Assembly: GCF_002931055.1 (NCBI RefSeq)
Contig: NZ_PSXX01000009.1
Location: forward strand, 62,001-126,000
Length of the DNA stretch: 64,000 nucleotides
DNA from: Pseudoclavibacter sp. AY1H1
GTDB taxonomy: Bacteria; Actinomycetota; Actinomycetes; Actinomycetales; Microbacteriaceae
Reading direction: 5' to 3'
The translations under genes and the position numbers were made by a program. How positions within the stretch are numbered: the stretch's first letter is position 1; every line of letters starts with the position of its first letter. Below the pieces are notes generated by a model, which worked only from the letters and a program-made list of their open reading frames with translations, was not told where the DNA came from and did no database searches. Below, in pieces: positions 19,902 through 28,449 of this stretch.

Positions 19902-20405
19902 ATGAGCTACAGCCGAGCAGACCAGACCCTGGAACTCCCGACGACCGGGGCGTTCGCCACCGCCCAGCGGGCCCCGCGGACTCGTCGACGCTCGCGGGCG
20001 CCGCGCTTCCTCGTGGCCGTGCTCTTCCTCGCGTACCTGGTGCTGCTGACGTGGCTCATCGTGTGGAAGCTCGAGGTGCCGTTCGTCGGGTGGGGCGAGA
20101 CGAGGCAGCTGAAGCTCATCCCCTTCATCGCAAGCGAGGGGTACGCGGCGAGCAAGCCGCTGGAGGTGCTCGCGAACGTCGCCGTCTTCGTGCCGTTCGG
20201 CCTCTGCACCGGGTACCTGTGGCGCGTCCTGCCTGGCCCGAAGACGTTCTTCGCGGCCGGCTTCACGAGCCTCGCGATGGAGACGACGCAGTTCGCGCTC
20301 GCCGTCGGCAGCTTCGACACGAGCGACATCGTCGCGAACACCGTGGGTGCGCTGCTCGGCGCGGCCGTCGTCGCCCCGAGCGTGCGTCGCGCGGCGTTCA
20401 GCTAG
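19902..20405 (+). CDS. vanZ: VanZ-like membrane protein
   Basis: This 167-residue protein has a polar N-terminus, then four hydrophobic segments at about 35-55, 85-105, 112-130 and 135-155. The region LEVLANVAVFVPFGLCTGYL and the ETTQFALAVGSFDTSDIVANTVGALLG stretch (split here as TSDIVANTVGALLG) are the conserved VanZ motifs. VanZ proteins reduce sensitivity to glycopeptides, especially teicoplanin, by an unknown mechanism; in many actinobacteria they are orphan membrane proteins. There is no ribosome-binding site, so the transcript may be leaderless. Its stop overlaps the stop of the convergent sensor kinase by 8 bases. The upstream site ties it to the adjacent response regulator. Confidence 0.88.
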   Translation: MSYSRADQTLELPTTGAFATAQRAPRTRRRSRAPRFLVAVLFLAYLVLLTWLIVWKLEVPFVGWGETRQLKLIPFIASEGYAASKPLEVLANVAVFVPFGLCTGYLWRVLPGPKTFFAAGFTSLAMETTQFALAVGSFDTSDIVANTVGALLGAAVVAPSVRRAAFS

Positions 20406-21528
20406 CGCGGGCGCTCGGCTGGGAGCCGAACTCAGCCCGGGTCGCGGCCCGCGTGGCCGGCGGCAGCTGGACGGTCACGCGCAGCCCGCCCCCGTCCCGG
20501 GCCGCGAGGCGCATCGTCCCGCCGTGGGCCTTGACGACGCTCTTCACGATCGCGAGGCCCAGCCCCACTCCGGCGTGGTCGCTGCGGGCGCGCTGCTCGC
20601 CGCGCTGGAACGGCTCCGTGAGGGTTGCCAGCAGCTCGGGGCCGACCATGCTTCCCGTGTTCTCGACGACGAGGGTCGCCGCATCCGGTGCCGACGCCGT
20701 CGTCAGGCGCACCATGCCGCCCTCGGGGAGATTGTGGACGATCGCGTTGTGCAGCAGGTTCGTCGTGAGGAGGGAGATGAGAGCAGGCGAGCCGATCGTG
20801 TCCGCGGCCTCCCCCTCCGTCTCGATGGCGACGCCGCGCTTCTCGGCGAGCGGCAGCAGCGTCTCGGCCGCCTCCTCGGCGACGAGCGACAGGTCGACGC
20901 GCTCGGTCGCGAAGGTGCCGTGCTCGGTGCGGCTCAGCACAAGCAGCGCCTCGGTCAGCTCGATCGCGCGCGCGTTGACCGAGTGGAGGCGCCCGAGTAC
21001 CTCGTCGTGGTCGTGCCCCGGGTCTCGGCGGGCGACGTCGAGGAGCGTCTGTGAGATCGCGAGTGGCGTTCGCAGCTCGTGCGAGGCGTTCGCCGCGAAG
21101 CGCTGCTGCTGCGCGACGTGCGCCTCGAGCTGCGCGAGCATGGCGTCGAAGCTGTCCGCCAGCTCGGTGAACTCGTCGCTCTTGCCGTCGAGGCGGATGC
21201 GGTGCGACAGCGACCCGGCCGCCGCGGCCCGCGTGGCGTGGGTGATGCGGGTGAGCGGGGCGAGCATCCGCCCCGCCAGGAACCAGCCGCCGACCAGCGC
21301 GAAGACGAGCAGGAACAGCAGCGCCCAGGCCGCGGCCGGCACGAACGCGCGGACGAGGTCGGTGCGGCCGGGGAAGAAGGTCCACTCGCTGGCCATCGCC
21401 TCGGCCGGCACGTAGCGGAGGAGGAAGGCGTAGACGACGGCGAGCAGCAGGGCGCCCGCGATCATGAGGAAGCCTGCGTAGCTCAGCGCGAGCTTCAAGC
21501 GCACGCTGAGGCCGCGCTGCCTCGTCAC
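20398..21528 (-). CDS. VanS-like sensor histidine kinase
   Basis: This 376-residue kinase has two membrane segments (about 10-35 and 55-85 of the protein) around a very short extracytoplasmic loop, a HAMP linker, and a HisKA domain with NASHELRTPLAISQ. The ATPase domain has NLLHNAIVHN and GVGLGLAIVKSVVKAHGG. The short sensor loop resembles intramembrane-sensing kinases for cell-wall antibiotics. The GTG start at 21528 overlaps the response-regulator stop (GTGA). With vanY and vanZ on either side, it is probably a VanS-like or cell-envelope stress sensor. Confidence 0.9.
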   Translation of the reverse strand: MTRQRGLSVRLKLALSYAGFLMIAGALLLAVVYAFLLRYVPAEAMASEWTFFPGRTDLVRAFVPAAAWALLFLLVFALVGGWFLAGRMLAPLTRITHATRAAAAGSLSHRIRLDGKSDEFTELADSFDAMLAQLEAHVAQQQRFAANASHELRTPLAISQTLLDVARRDPGHDHDEVLGRLHSVNARAIELTEALLVLSRTEHGTFATERVDLSLVAEEAAETLLPLAEKRGVAIETEGEAADTIGSPALISLLTTNLLHNAIVHNLPEGGMVRLTTASAPDAATLVVENTGSMVGPELLATLTEPFQRGEQRARSDHAGVGLGLAIVKSVVKAHGGTMRLAARDGGGLRVTVQLPPATRAATRAEFGSQPSARAS

Positions 21529-22220
21529 CGGAGTTCGTTCTCGTCGAGCACCGATGCTGCCTCGGCGTCGATGCGGTAGCCGACGCCGGGCACGGTCACG
21601 ATGAGCCACGGCTCGCCGAGTCGTTTGCGGAGTGCGGAGACCGTGATGCGCACGGCGTTCGTGAAGGGGTCCGCGTTCTCGTCCCACGCCTTCTCGAGCA
21701 GCTCCTCAGCGCTGATCACTCCCCCGCCGGCGCTCATGAGCACTTCGAGCACCGCGAACTGCTTGCGGGTGAGGGCGACGTAGCGCCCGTCGCGGTACAC
21801 CTCGCGGCGGAACGGGTCGAGCTTGAGGCCGGCGATCTCGTGGATGGGCGGGCGGCTGTGCGCGCGGCGGCGGTTGAGGGCGCGCAGCCGGAGCACGAGC
21901 TCCTGCAGCTCGAACGGCTTCGTGAGGTAGTCGTCGGCGCCGAGCTCGAAGCCCGACGCCTTGTCGTCGAGGCGGTCGGCGGCCGTGAGCATGAGGATGA
22001 GCACCCCGCTCTTGGAGGCGACGATGCGTCTCGCGACCTCGTCGCCGGACGGGCCGGGGATGTCGCGGTCGAGCACGGCGACGTCGTAGTCGTTGACGCT
22101 CAGCAGCTCCAGCGCCGCGTGCCCGTCGCCGGCGACGTCGGCGGCGATCGCCTCGAGCCGCAGCCCGTCACGGATGGCCTCCGCCATGTAGGGCTCGTCC
22201 TCTACCAACAGCACACGCAT
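21525..22220 (-). CDS. OmpR/VanR-family response regulator
   Basis: This 231-residue protein has a receiver domain with LLVEDEPYMAE, phosphoacceptor in AVLDRDIPG (Asp51) and YLTKPF near 100, followed by an OmpR-type winged helix (LTRKQFAVLEVLMSAGGG, VRITVSALRKRLGEP, VPGVGYRI). The ATG at 22220 begins at the first residue of the receiver. It is the first gene of the kinase operon and its start is 25 bases from the shared upstream site at 22245-22287, so it may control itself, vanY and vanZ. Confidence 0.93.
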   Translation of the reverse strand: MRVLLVEDEPYMAEAIRDGLRLEAIAADVAGDGHAALELLSVNDYDVAVLDRDIPGPSGDEVARRIVASKSGVLILMLTAADRLDDKASGFELGADDYLTKPFELQELVLRLRALNRRRAHSRPPIHEIAGLKLDPFRREVYRDGRYVALTRKQFAVLEVLMSAGGGVISAEELLEKAWDENADPFTNAVRITVSALRKRLGEPWLIVTVPGVGYRIDAEAASVLDENELR

Positions 22221-22244
22221 GTGCCGATGATACGAGCCGCGGCA

Positions 22245-22287
22245 TATCGCCCGCATATGGGAAACCCGCAACGCCACGGCAACGTGC
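22245..22287 (+). promoter_or_regulatory. Candidate response-regulator site between regulator and vanY
   Basis: The segment matches the one upstream of vanZ (19840-19882) and again begins exactly 62 bases before the ATG, with one single-base gap in each copy that cancel out. It lies between the divergent regulator gene and vanY and could serve both. Confidence 0.65.
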
Positions 22288-22306
22288 GCTCGCCTGAACT
22301 TGTCCC

Positions 22307-23020
22307 ATGACGCTCACCAGCTCGCCCCGCCACCAGCGCACCGTCGCCGACCCACCCGCGAAGAAGCGCAGCGTGCGCCTCCTCGTGGGCGGCGCATCCC
22401 TCGTCGCGCTCGCAGGTCTCGGCGTCGCGCTCTTCTCGGCGCAGCTCGGGCAGACAGCCGCGTCGCACCGTGAGGCTCCGGCGCCGGATGCGGTGCTCGC
22501 CGCCCCCTCCACGGCCGGGTCGGGCGGCGAGTCAGCAGTCGACACCAGCTCGGGGAATGCCGGCGCGGAGAACCCAGACGGGCGGCTCCAGTTCGGCACG
22601 ACGGCGTTCGAGACCGAGTACGCCGGCATCGCCAACCTCTCCCCCGTGCTCCTCGATGCGCTGCAGGAGGCGACGAGCGACGCCGAGCTGGACGGCGTGT
22701 ACGTCATGGTCAACAGCGGGTGGCGGTCGGCGGAGCTGCAGCGGCAGCTGCTGCAAGATGCGGTCGCCGAGTACGGGTCGTTGGAGGAGGCGTCGCGCTG
22801 GGTCGCCTCCCCGGAGACCTCCCTGCACGTCTCGGGCGACGCCGTCGACGTGGAAGGCGGGGGCGCATCCGACTGGCTCACCACCAACGGGTCGCGGTAC
22901 GGCCTCTGCCAGACCTACCTCAACGAGCCGTGGCACTTCGAGTTCCAAGCCTCAGCCCCCGCAAACGGCTGCGCCGAGCAATACCCAGACCCGACGTACG
23001 ACCCGCGGCTGCGGAGCTAG
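22307..23020 (+). CDS. vanY: VanY-like D-alanyl-D-alanine carboxypeptidase
   Basis: This 237-residue protein is membrane-anchored by a helix at about residues 25-48 and has a zinc peptidase domain of the M15B family. The zinc motifs are visible: SLHVSGDAVDVE (SxHxxGxAxD) and EPWHFEF (ExxWH); SGWRS supports substrate binding. It removes the terminal D-Ala from peptidoglycan stem peptides, which lowers glycopeptide binding or trims the wall. There is no ribosome-binding site before the ATG. The gene is divergent from the VanR-like regulator and ends two bases from the convergent permease. Confidence 0.92.
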   Translation: MTLTSSPRHQRTVADPPAKKRSVRLLVGGASLVALAGLGVALFSAQLGQTAASHREAPAPDAVLAAPSTAGSGGESAVDTSSGNAGAENPDGRLQFGTTAFETEYAGIANLSPVLLDALQEATSDAELDGVYVMVNSGWRSAELQRQLLQDAVAEYGSLEEASRWVASPETSLHVSGDAVDVEGGGASDWLTTNGSRYGLCQTYLNEPWHFEFQASAPANGCAEQYPDPTYDPRLRS

Positions 23021-23022
23021 GT

Positions 23023-24447
23023 TCAGCGCCCTCGCGTCGGCTCTCCCGCCTCTTCCTCCTCGTCGAGCAGGTGCCCCGCGTGGACGGCGTCGCGCGGGTC
23101 GGCGAGGCCAAGCGGCTTCACAGCGCGCAGCGCCCAGGTGAGACCGAGGTAGAGGGCGAAGCTCACCGCGAAGGCCGGGATGTTCGCCCCGATGGGGCTC
23201 GGAGCGACGTACGCGAGCACGTACGAGAGCGCGGCGCCGAAGATCCACACGAACACCGCCACCCAGTTGATGCCACCCAGGTACCAGTAGCGGCTCTCGG
23301 GCCGCTCCTGCAGGATCTGCCGCGAGTAGCTGCGGCGCTTCAGCAGGTAGTAGTCGGCGATCATGATCGCGAACACGGGCACGAAGAACGCGCTGATGAT
23401 GAAGAGGAAGTCGGTGAACTGGTTCAGCAGGCCGAGGAACGTGGATCCGATGATCGAGATGATGCCGAGCACGATCGCCGTCGGCAGGAAGCGCAGGTGC
23501 CACTTCGACTGCGCGTTGATGACCGAGGTGACCATGCCGAAGACGACCATGGTGTTGGTCGCCATCACCGACAGGAAGATCGCGATGCCGAGCGGCCAGC
23601 CGAACTCGGCGACGATCACGGTCGGGTCGAAGGCGATCGCCTCGCCTCCGCGAAGGAGCACGACGCTGAACGCGACGAGGCCGAGGAACATGGCGATCGT
23701 GGTCGAGAGCGTGTAGCCCACGCCCGAGCCGACGACTCCGGCAACGCTGTTCTTCGCGTGCCGATTCATGTCTGCGGAGAGCACGGTCCACGAGATGGCC
23801 GTCGCGATGACCAGGTCAAGCGTGATGAACGGGGTGCCGCCGAGCTCCGCATCCACGGGCAGCGCCGCGAAGTCGCCGGGGCTGAACGCGCCGAACGCTG
23901 CCGCGAACACGAAGCCCATGACCACGAGGATCACGAGCGCAAGCCACGGCTCGACTCGCGAGATACCGGTGTGGCCGAAGATCGCGAGCACCACGACGAT
24001 GCCCTGGCAGATGGCTGAGAACAGCATCGGGTTCGAGAAGCCCGTCGCCTCGAACACGAGGAAGTCGACGGTGACGCCGGCGAGCATCGCCTGCACCCAA
24101 CTCCATCCCATCAGCACGACGAGGTTGGATGCCGCCGGCACGAGGCTGCCGCGGATGCCGAACGCGCCACGCGTGAGCGCCATCGTCGGGAGGCCTGTGC
24201 GGGTGCCCATGTTGCCGATGAGCACGAGCACGATGACGCCGATCAGGGTGCCGAGCACGATCATGCCGGTCGCTGTGCCGAACGAGACGCCCGGCACGAA
24301 GAGCGTGCCCGTGAGGAGCGTCGTGACGACGAGGTTCGCGGCGAGCCAGATGAGGGCGATGCGGATGAGCGACTGCGTTCCCCGCACGGGTCCCGCGGAG
24401 TCGTCCTGGCCGTCGAGGTTCAGGGCCATGGTCTTGGGGCCGGTCAT
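23023..24447 (-). CDS. NCS1-family nucleobase/cytosine permease (CodB-like)
   Basis: This 474-residue protein has about twelve hydrophobic segments and matches the NCS1 group: GTRTGLPTMALTRGAFGIRGS is the family's first loop motif, and WLAANLVVTTLLTGTLFVPG the first helices. NCS1 proteins import cytosine, purines, hydantoins, allantoin or thiamine precursors with sodium or protons. The start has GGAGG seven bases upstream and overlaps the stop of the NTF2-like gene, so the two are one operon. No pathway gene adjoins, so the substrate is open. Confidence 0.9.
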   Translation of the reverse strand: MTGPKTMALNLDGQDDSAGPVRGTQSLIRIALIWLAANLVVTTLLTGTLFVPGVSFGTATGMIVLGTLIGVIVLVLIGNMGTRTGLPTMALTRGAFGIRGSLVPAASNLVVLMGWSWVQAMLAGVTVDFLVFEATGFSNPMLFSAICQGIVVVLAIFGHTGISRVEPWLALVILVVMGFVFAAAFGAFSPGDFAALPVDAELGGTPFITLDLVIATAISWTVLSADMNRHAKNSVAGVVGSGVGYTLSTTIAMFLGLVAFSVVLLRGGEAIAFDPTVIVAEFGWPLGIAIFLSVMATNTMVVFGMVTSVINAQSKWHLRFLPTAIVLGIISIIGSTFLGLLNQFTDFLFIISAFFVPVFAIMIADYYLLKRRSYSRQILQERPESRYWYLGGINWVAVFVWIFGAALSYVLAYVAPSPIGANIPAFAVSFALYLGLTWALRAVKPLGLADPRDAVHAGHLLDEEEEAGEPTRGR

Positions 24448-24860
24448 GAGGCTGCCTCCGCGTCAGTCGTCGGCGCAGAGAGGTGCTCGTGGATCGCGAT
24501 GAGCGAGCCTCCGTCTCCGACCGTGAAAACGATGCTCTCCCGCTCGAGGTAGGAAGCCGGTCCATCGGCGGAGTCGACGCTCGTCGCGACCGTGTGGCTG
24601 AAGACCGCGCCGCCCGGGAAGACCTGCACGAGGCGGTCGGTGGATGCGCAGGAGGTGACCCGCCACCCCGCCGCGACCCAGCCCGCCCACAGCGCCTCGT
24701 ACTCGGCGCGCGAGTCGAGGCGCGCTGGCTCTGGATGGAAGACGAACGACGCGTCCGGCGCGAATCCGGCGAAGTACGCCTCGGTGTCTGTCGCGCGGAA
24801 CGCGTCGATGATGGCGTCGGCGGCAGCGAGCACCGCATCCTGCGTGGGTGTGGTCGACAT
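24444..24860 (-). CDS. SnoaL/NTF2-like protein
   Basis: This 138-residue protein has the cone-shaped NTF2 pattern: an N-terminal helix pair (VLAAADAIIDAFRATDTEAYFAGFAPDA, split here as AIIDAFRATDTEAYFAGF), an RAEYEALWAGW segment and strands ending in GSLIAIHEHLS. Such proteins can be small enzymes or binding domains; no catalytic assignment is possible. The start has AAAGGAG seven bases upstream. It is the first gene of an operon with the NCS1 permease, so it might act on the permease's substrate. Confidence 0.8.
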   Translation of the reverse strand: MSTTPTQDAVLAAADAIIDAFRATDTEAYFAGFAPDASFVFHPEPARLDSRAEYEALWAGWVAAGWRVTSCASTDRLVQVFPGGAVFSHTVATSVDSADGPASYLERESIVFTVGDGGSLIAIHEHLSAPTTDAEAAS

Positions 24861-25065
24861 TCAAGTGCTCCTTTGGACTTGGTGGGCTCTGCTGACAAGC
24901 ATCAACCGGCGATCGGTGCTTCCGGCCGTCACAGTGCAGTTGCCGCACTCACCAAGCAAACACCCACCCGCCGAGCCTCGTACAGGGAGGAACCGAACTC
25001 ATTTCGGTTGACAAAGGGCATTATGTCCGAGTCGTCCAGCGCTCAGCGCGCCGCATCGGTCATGG
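24861..25065 (-). other. 205-bp intergenic / candidate structured 5' leader
   Basis: Upstream of the NTF2-permease operon the minus strand has a CATAAT box near 25019-25024 and inverted repeats that could form hairpins (AACCGAA/TTCGGTT around 24991-25009; AGTGC/GCACT around 24934-24950; a CCGG pair near 24907-24925). A leader of about 150 bases is implied. It does not match a riboswitch class I know. Confidence 0.4.
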
Positions 25066-25488
25066 TCAGTCGTGGGACGGGCGCCTGCGCTGCGCCTTCG
25101 TCGCCGACCGCTGGCCTTTCGACTCGAGCCTGCGGCGCTGCGAGCCCTTCGTCGGCTTGGTCGCCCGACGCTTCGGTCCGGGCGGGGCGAGGCCCTCGCG
25201 CACGAGGTTCGCGAGCTTCTCTAGCGCCGCCTCGCGGTTGCGCAGCTGGGAGCGCCGCTCGGAGGATGCAACCGTGACCACCCCGGACACGAGGCGCTTG
25301 CCGAGTCGCGACAGGAGTATCCGCCGCTGCTCGTCGCTGAGCACGAGCGAGGCTTCGACGTTCCAGAAGAGCTCGACGCGGCTGTCGGAGGTGTTGACGT
25401 GCTGCCCGCCCGGCCCGGAGGATCGCGAGAAGCGCCAGCCGAGCTCCGCGGCTGGAATCGTGAGCGAGCGTGACACCTCCAAATCCAT
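25066..25488 (-). CDS. arfB: Alternative ribosome-rescue factor ArfB (peptidyl-tRNA hydrolase)
   Basis: This 140-residue protein is a release-factor-like hydrolase. It has the GGQ motif in RSSGPGGQHVNTSDSRVEL near residue 27 and a basic C-terminal tail (KRRATKPTKGSQRRRLESKG, then AQRRRPS) that enters the mRNA channel of stalled ribosomes. It frees stalled ribosomes by cleaving peptidyl-tRNA. Length and layout match ArfB (YaeJ). It is a single gene, convergent or divergent with no functional partner nearby. Confidence 0.95.
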   Translation of the reverse strand: MDLEVSRSLTIPAAELGWRFSRSSGPGGQHVNTSDSRVELFWNVEASLVLSDEQRRILLSRLGKRLVSGVVTVASSERRSQLRNREAALEKLANLVREGLAPPGPKRRATKPTKGSQRRRLESKGQRSATKAQRRRPSHD

Positions 25489-25559
25489 GCGCCAAGCCTC
25501 CCACGCGCCGGGACGTTCGGAACGGCGGCTCGTGGATCGCGAATGCCTAGGGTGGCCCC

Positions 25560-26234
25560 ATGGCGCACACGCATCCGAAGATCGTCGACCTCACGCATCC
25601 GCTCACCTCAGGCATGCAGATCTACCCGGGCGACCCTGAGGTGCAGATTGCGCCTGCCACCTCGCTCGCCGAAGACGGGGTCGTGGTGCACGCCCTGCAG
25701 CTCGGGACGCACACCGGCACGCACCTGGATGCGCCCTCGCACTCGATCGCGGACGGCCACACCGTCGACGGCCTCGATCTCGGCCGGCTCGTGGCGCCGC
25801 TGCTGGTCGTCGATGTGACTGAGTTCGCGCAGCCCGGAGGCAGGATCGAACTCGCTCAGGTCGCTGGTCAGCTCGAGCGGCTCACGCCTGGCGCGATTGT
25901 CGTCTTCCGGACCGACTGGTCGAAGCGGTTCGGGCGGCCCGAGTACCTCGAGCACCCCTTCTTGGACGCGGCGATCGCCGAGCGTCTGCTTGCTGCAGGT
26001 GTGACGGTCGTCGGTGTCGACACCCTCAGCCCGGACCGCACCGACGCGACTGCGGAGTCGGCCGACCTCCCGTTCCACGACGTGTTCCTGGGCGCGGGCG
26101 GCGTCATCATCGAGAACCTCTCGAACCTGTCGGCCATCGACACCGCGCGCGACCCGTGGATCTCCGCGCTGCCGCTGCCGTTCACGGGCCTCGACGGGTC
26201 GCCGGTTCGCGCCGTCGCGATGCACCGCTCATAG
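25560..26234 (+). CDS. Cyclase family protein (kynurenine formamidase-like)
   Basis: This 224-residue protein belongs to the metal-dependent cyclase/arylformamidase family. The metal-binding motif HTGTHLDAPSH is present near residue 51, with DLTHPLTSGMQIYPGDP at the N-terminus and a late DTLSPD and HDVFLGAGGVIIENL, all family hallmarks. Members hydrolyse N-formylkynurenine or related amides. The ATG at 25560 follows a TAGGGT box by six bases, a leaderless layout. No tryptophan-degradation genes adjoin, so the substrate is uncertain. Confidence 0.88.
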   Translation: MAHTHPKIVDLTHPLTSGMQIYPGDPEVQIAPATSLAEDGVVVHALQLGTHTGTHLDAPSHSIADGHTVDGLDLGRLVAPLLVVDVTEFAQPGGRIELAQVAGQLERLTPGAIVVFRTDWSKRFGRPEYLEHPFLDAAIAERLLAAGVTVVGVDTLSPDRTDATAESADLPFHDVFLGAGGVIIENLSNLSAIDTARDPWISALPLPFTGLDGSPVRAVAMHRS

Positions 26235-26272
26235 CCGTCGGAGGCCTCGCGATCGCCGAGCGGATTTCGGCC

Positions 26273-26458
26273 GTGAAGGTGGCGCGAAACGGAGACCAGG
26301 CCAAGCTCTCCTTCTCCCCCGACGTCCCGAGCACCCCGGACGGCGTCGCGGAGGACAACGCGTCCGTCGAGGCCGAATCGGAGCAGGTGTGGATTACCTA
26401 CATCGAACGTCCTTCGCCCCTGGCGGACAACCGCAATCGCGGGCAGACCGCGATCTAG
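26273..26458 (+). CDS. Possible small protein of unknown function
   Basis: A 61-codon frame from GTG 26273 encodes an acidic, coding-like sequence (KLSFSPDVPSTPDGVAEDNA, then ASVEAESEQVWITYIERP). The coding character extends upstream of the GTG, overlapping the end of the cyclase gene, so the true start may be further left or the gene may be a remnant. No ribosome-binding site is evident. I do not recognise the family. Confidence 0.3.
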   Translation: MKVARNGDQAKLSFSPDVPSTPDGVAEDNASVEAESEQVWITYIERPSPLADNRNRGQTAI

Positions 26459-26490
26459 GCTGAGCCTCCTGCTGACGGGAAGGAACCGCT

Positions 26491-28386
26491 ATGAGCATGG
26501 AAGGCGCTGCCTGGAGTTCGCTCTACAAGATTTCGTCCGCCAGGGATGGAAAGCACGGCTTCTCGCGTGAATCGGTGCGGCGCATCCTGACGTTCGCGGT
26601 GCCCTACCGGACCAAGCTGGTGCTGTTCATCGCCCTGTCAATCGTTGGCGCGTTCCTCGCGGTCGCGACGCCGGTGCTCGCCGGCCAGGTGGTCGACGTC
26701 ATCGTCGCCCGGGGTGCAGTCAGCACGATCGTGTGGATCGCCGTGGTCATCGCGGTCGTGGCCATCGCCGACGCGGCCGTGTCGCTCGTGACGCGCTGGT
26801 ACTCGGCGAGGATCGGCGAGGGCGTGATCCTTGACCTCCGCACCGCCGTCTTCAACCACGTGCAGAAGATGCCCATCGCGTTCTTCACCCGCACGCGGAC
26901 GGGCGCTCTCGTGAGCCGCCTGAACAACGACGTGATCGGCGCTCAGCAGGCCTTCAGCGGCACGCTGTCTGGCGTGGTCACGAACCTCGTGGCGCTCATC
27001 CTGACCCTGATCGTCATGCTCAGCACGTCCTGGCTCGTCACCGTGCTCGCCGTGATCATGCTCCCCATTTTCCTGATCCCCGCGCGCCGCATGGGCAGCC
27101 GCCTCGCCGCGCTGCGCCGCGAGGCCGCCGACCACAACTCGGCCATGAGCACGCAGATGACCGAGCGCTTCTCGGCACCCGGCGCCACTCTCGTCAAGCT
27201 GTTCGGCCGGCCCGATGAGGAGGCCGAGGAATTCCGCGTGCGCGCCGCGCGTGTCCGCGACATCGGCGTTCGCACGGCGATGCTGCAGTTCGTCTTTTTC
27301 ACGGCGCTGATGCTGGTCTCCGCGCTCGCCCTCGCGCTCGTCTACGGGCTCGGCGGCGTGCTCGCGCTCGGCGGCCAGCTGGAAACCGGTGACGTGGTCA
27401 CCCTCGCGCTGCTCCTCACGCGTCTCTACGCGCCGCTCACGAGCCTCGCGAACGCACGCGTCGAAATCATGAGCGCGGTGGTCAGCTTCGAGCGCGTCTT
27501 CGAGGTGCTGGATCTCGAGCCGCTCATCCAGGAGAAGCCCGACGCGACCGTCGTCCCCGAGGGCCCGGTGTCGGTCGAGTTCGACGACGTCCGCTTCGCC
27601 TACCCGTCCGCGGACAAGGTGTCGCTCGCCTCCCTCGAGGAGGTCGCCACGCTGGATACCCGAGGCGGCGAGGAGGTGCTGCACGGGGTGTCCTTCCGCA
27701 TCGAGCCGGGGCAGACCGTCGCCCTGGTCGGCACGTCCGGTGCCGGCAAGTCCACGATCGCGCAGCTCCTCTCGCGCCTCTACGACGTCGACAGTGGTGC
27801 CGTGCGGCTCGCGGGGACGGATGTCCGCGACGTCACCTTCGCCTCGATGCGCCACACCCTGGGCATGGTGACGCAGGACGGGCATCTCTTCCACGAGACC
27901 ATCCTCTCCAACCTGCGCCTCGCGAGGCCCGAGGCGACCGACGACGAGGTGTGGGACGCGGTGCGCCGTGCGCGGCTCGAGCCACTCATCCGGTCGCTGC
28001 CCGACCAGCTGGACACCATGGTGGGCGAGCGCGGCTACCGGCTGTCCGGCGGTGAGCGCCAGCGGATGACCATCGCGAGGCTGCTCCTCGCCCAGCCGCG
28101 GGTTGTCATCCTCGACGAGGCGACGGCCGCGCTCGACTCGACGTCGGAGGCCGCTGTACAGGCGGCGCTGAGCGAGGCGCTCGAGGGACGCACCGCGATG
28201 GTGATCGCCCACCGCCTGTCCACCATCCGCAGCGCGGACCAGATCCTCGTGATCGAGGACGGCTCCATCGTCGAGCGCGGCACGCACGAGGAGCTGCTCG
28301 CCGCGGCCGGGCGGTACGAGGAACTGCACCGGACCCAGTTCGCCGTGCAGAAGAGTGTCGCGGTGGATGAGGATGCCAACGTTTGA
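26491..28386 (+). CDS. ABC exporter, fused membrane and ATPase domains
   Basis: This 631-residue half-transporter has six membrane helices at about residues 45-330 and an ATPase domain at about 365-620. Walker A is GTSGAGKST, signature LSGGERQRMTIARLL, Walker B VVILDEATAALDS and the H-loop IAHRLSTIRSAD. It exports lipids, drugs or peptides as a homodimer. The ATPase domain has an unusual insertion before the first strand (SADKVSLASLEEVATLDTRG). The start has GGAAGGA six bases upstream and a TAGGCT box at 26456. It stands alone. Confidence 0.92.
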   Translation: MSMEGAAWSSLYKISSARDGKHGFSRESVRRILTFAVPYRTKLVLFIALSIVGAFLAVATPVLAGQVVDVIVARGAVSTIVWIAVVIAVVAIADAAVSLVTRWYSARIGEGVILDLRTAVFNHVQKMPIAFFTRTRTGALVSRLNNDVIGAQQAFSGTLSGVVTNLVALILTLIVMLSTSWLVTVLAVIMLPIFLIPARRMGSRLAALRREAADHNSAMSTQMTERFSAPGATLVKLFGRPDEEAEEFRVRAARVRDIGVRTAMLQFVFFTALMLVSALALALVYGLGGVLALGGQLETGDVVTLALLLTRLYAPLTSLANARVEIMSAVVSFERVFEVLDLEPLIQEKPDATVVPEGPVSVEFDDVRFAYPSADKVSLASLEEVATLDTRGGEEVLHGVSFRIEPGQTVALVGTSGAGKSTIAQLLSRLYDVDSGAVRLAGTDVRDVTFASMRHTLGMVTQDGHLFHETILSNLRLARPEATDDEVWDAVRRARLEPLIRSLPDQLDTMVGERGYRLSGGERQRMTIARLLLAQPRVVILDEATAALDSTSEAAVQAALSEALEGRTAMVIAHRLSTIRSADQILVIEDGSIVERGTHEELLAAAGRYEELHRTQFAVQKSVAVDEDANV

Positions 28387-28449
28387 GTTCGCAACGGGAA
28401 GCTGCTTCCACCGCACCTGCCCACAGCACGGTCCGCGTAGGGTGAGCTG

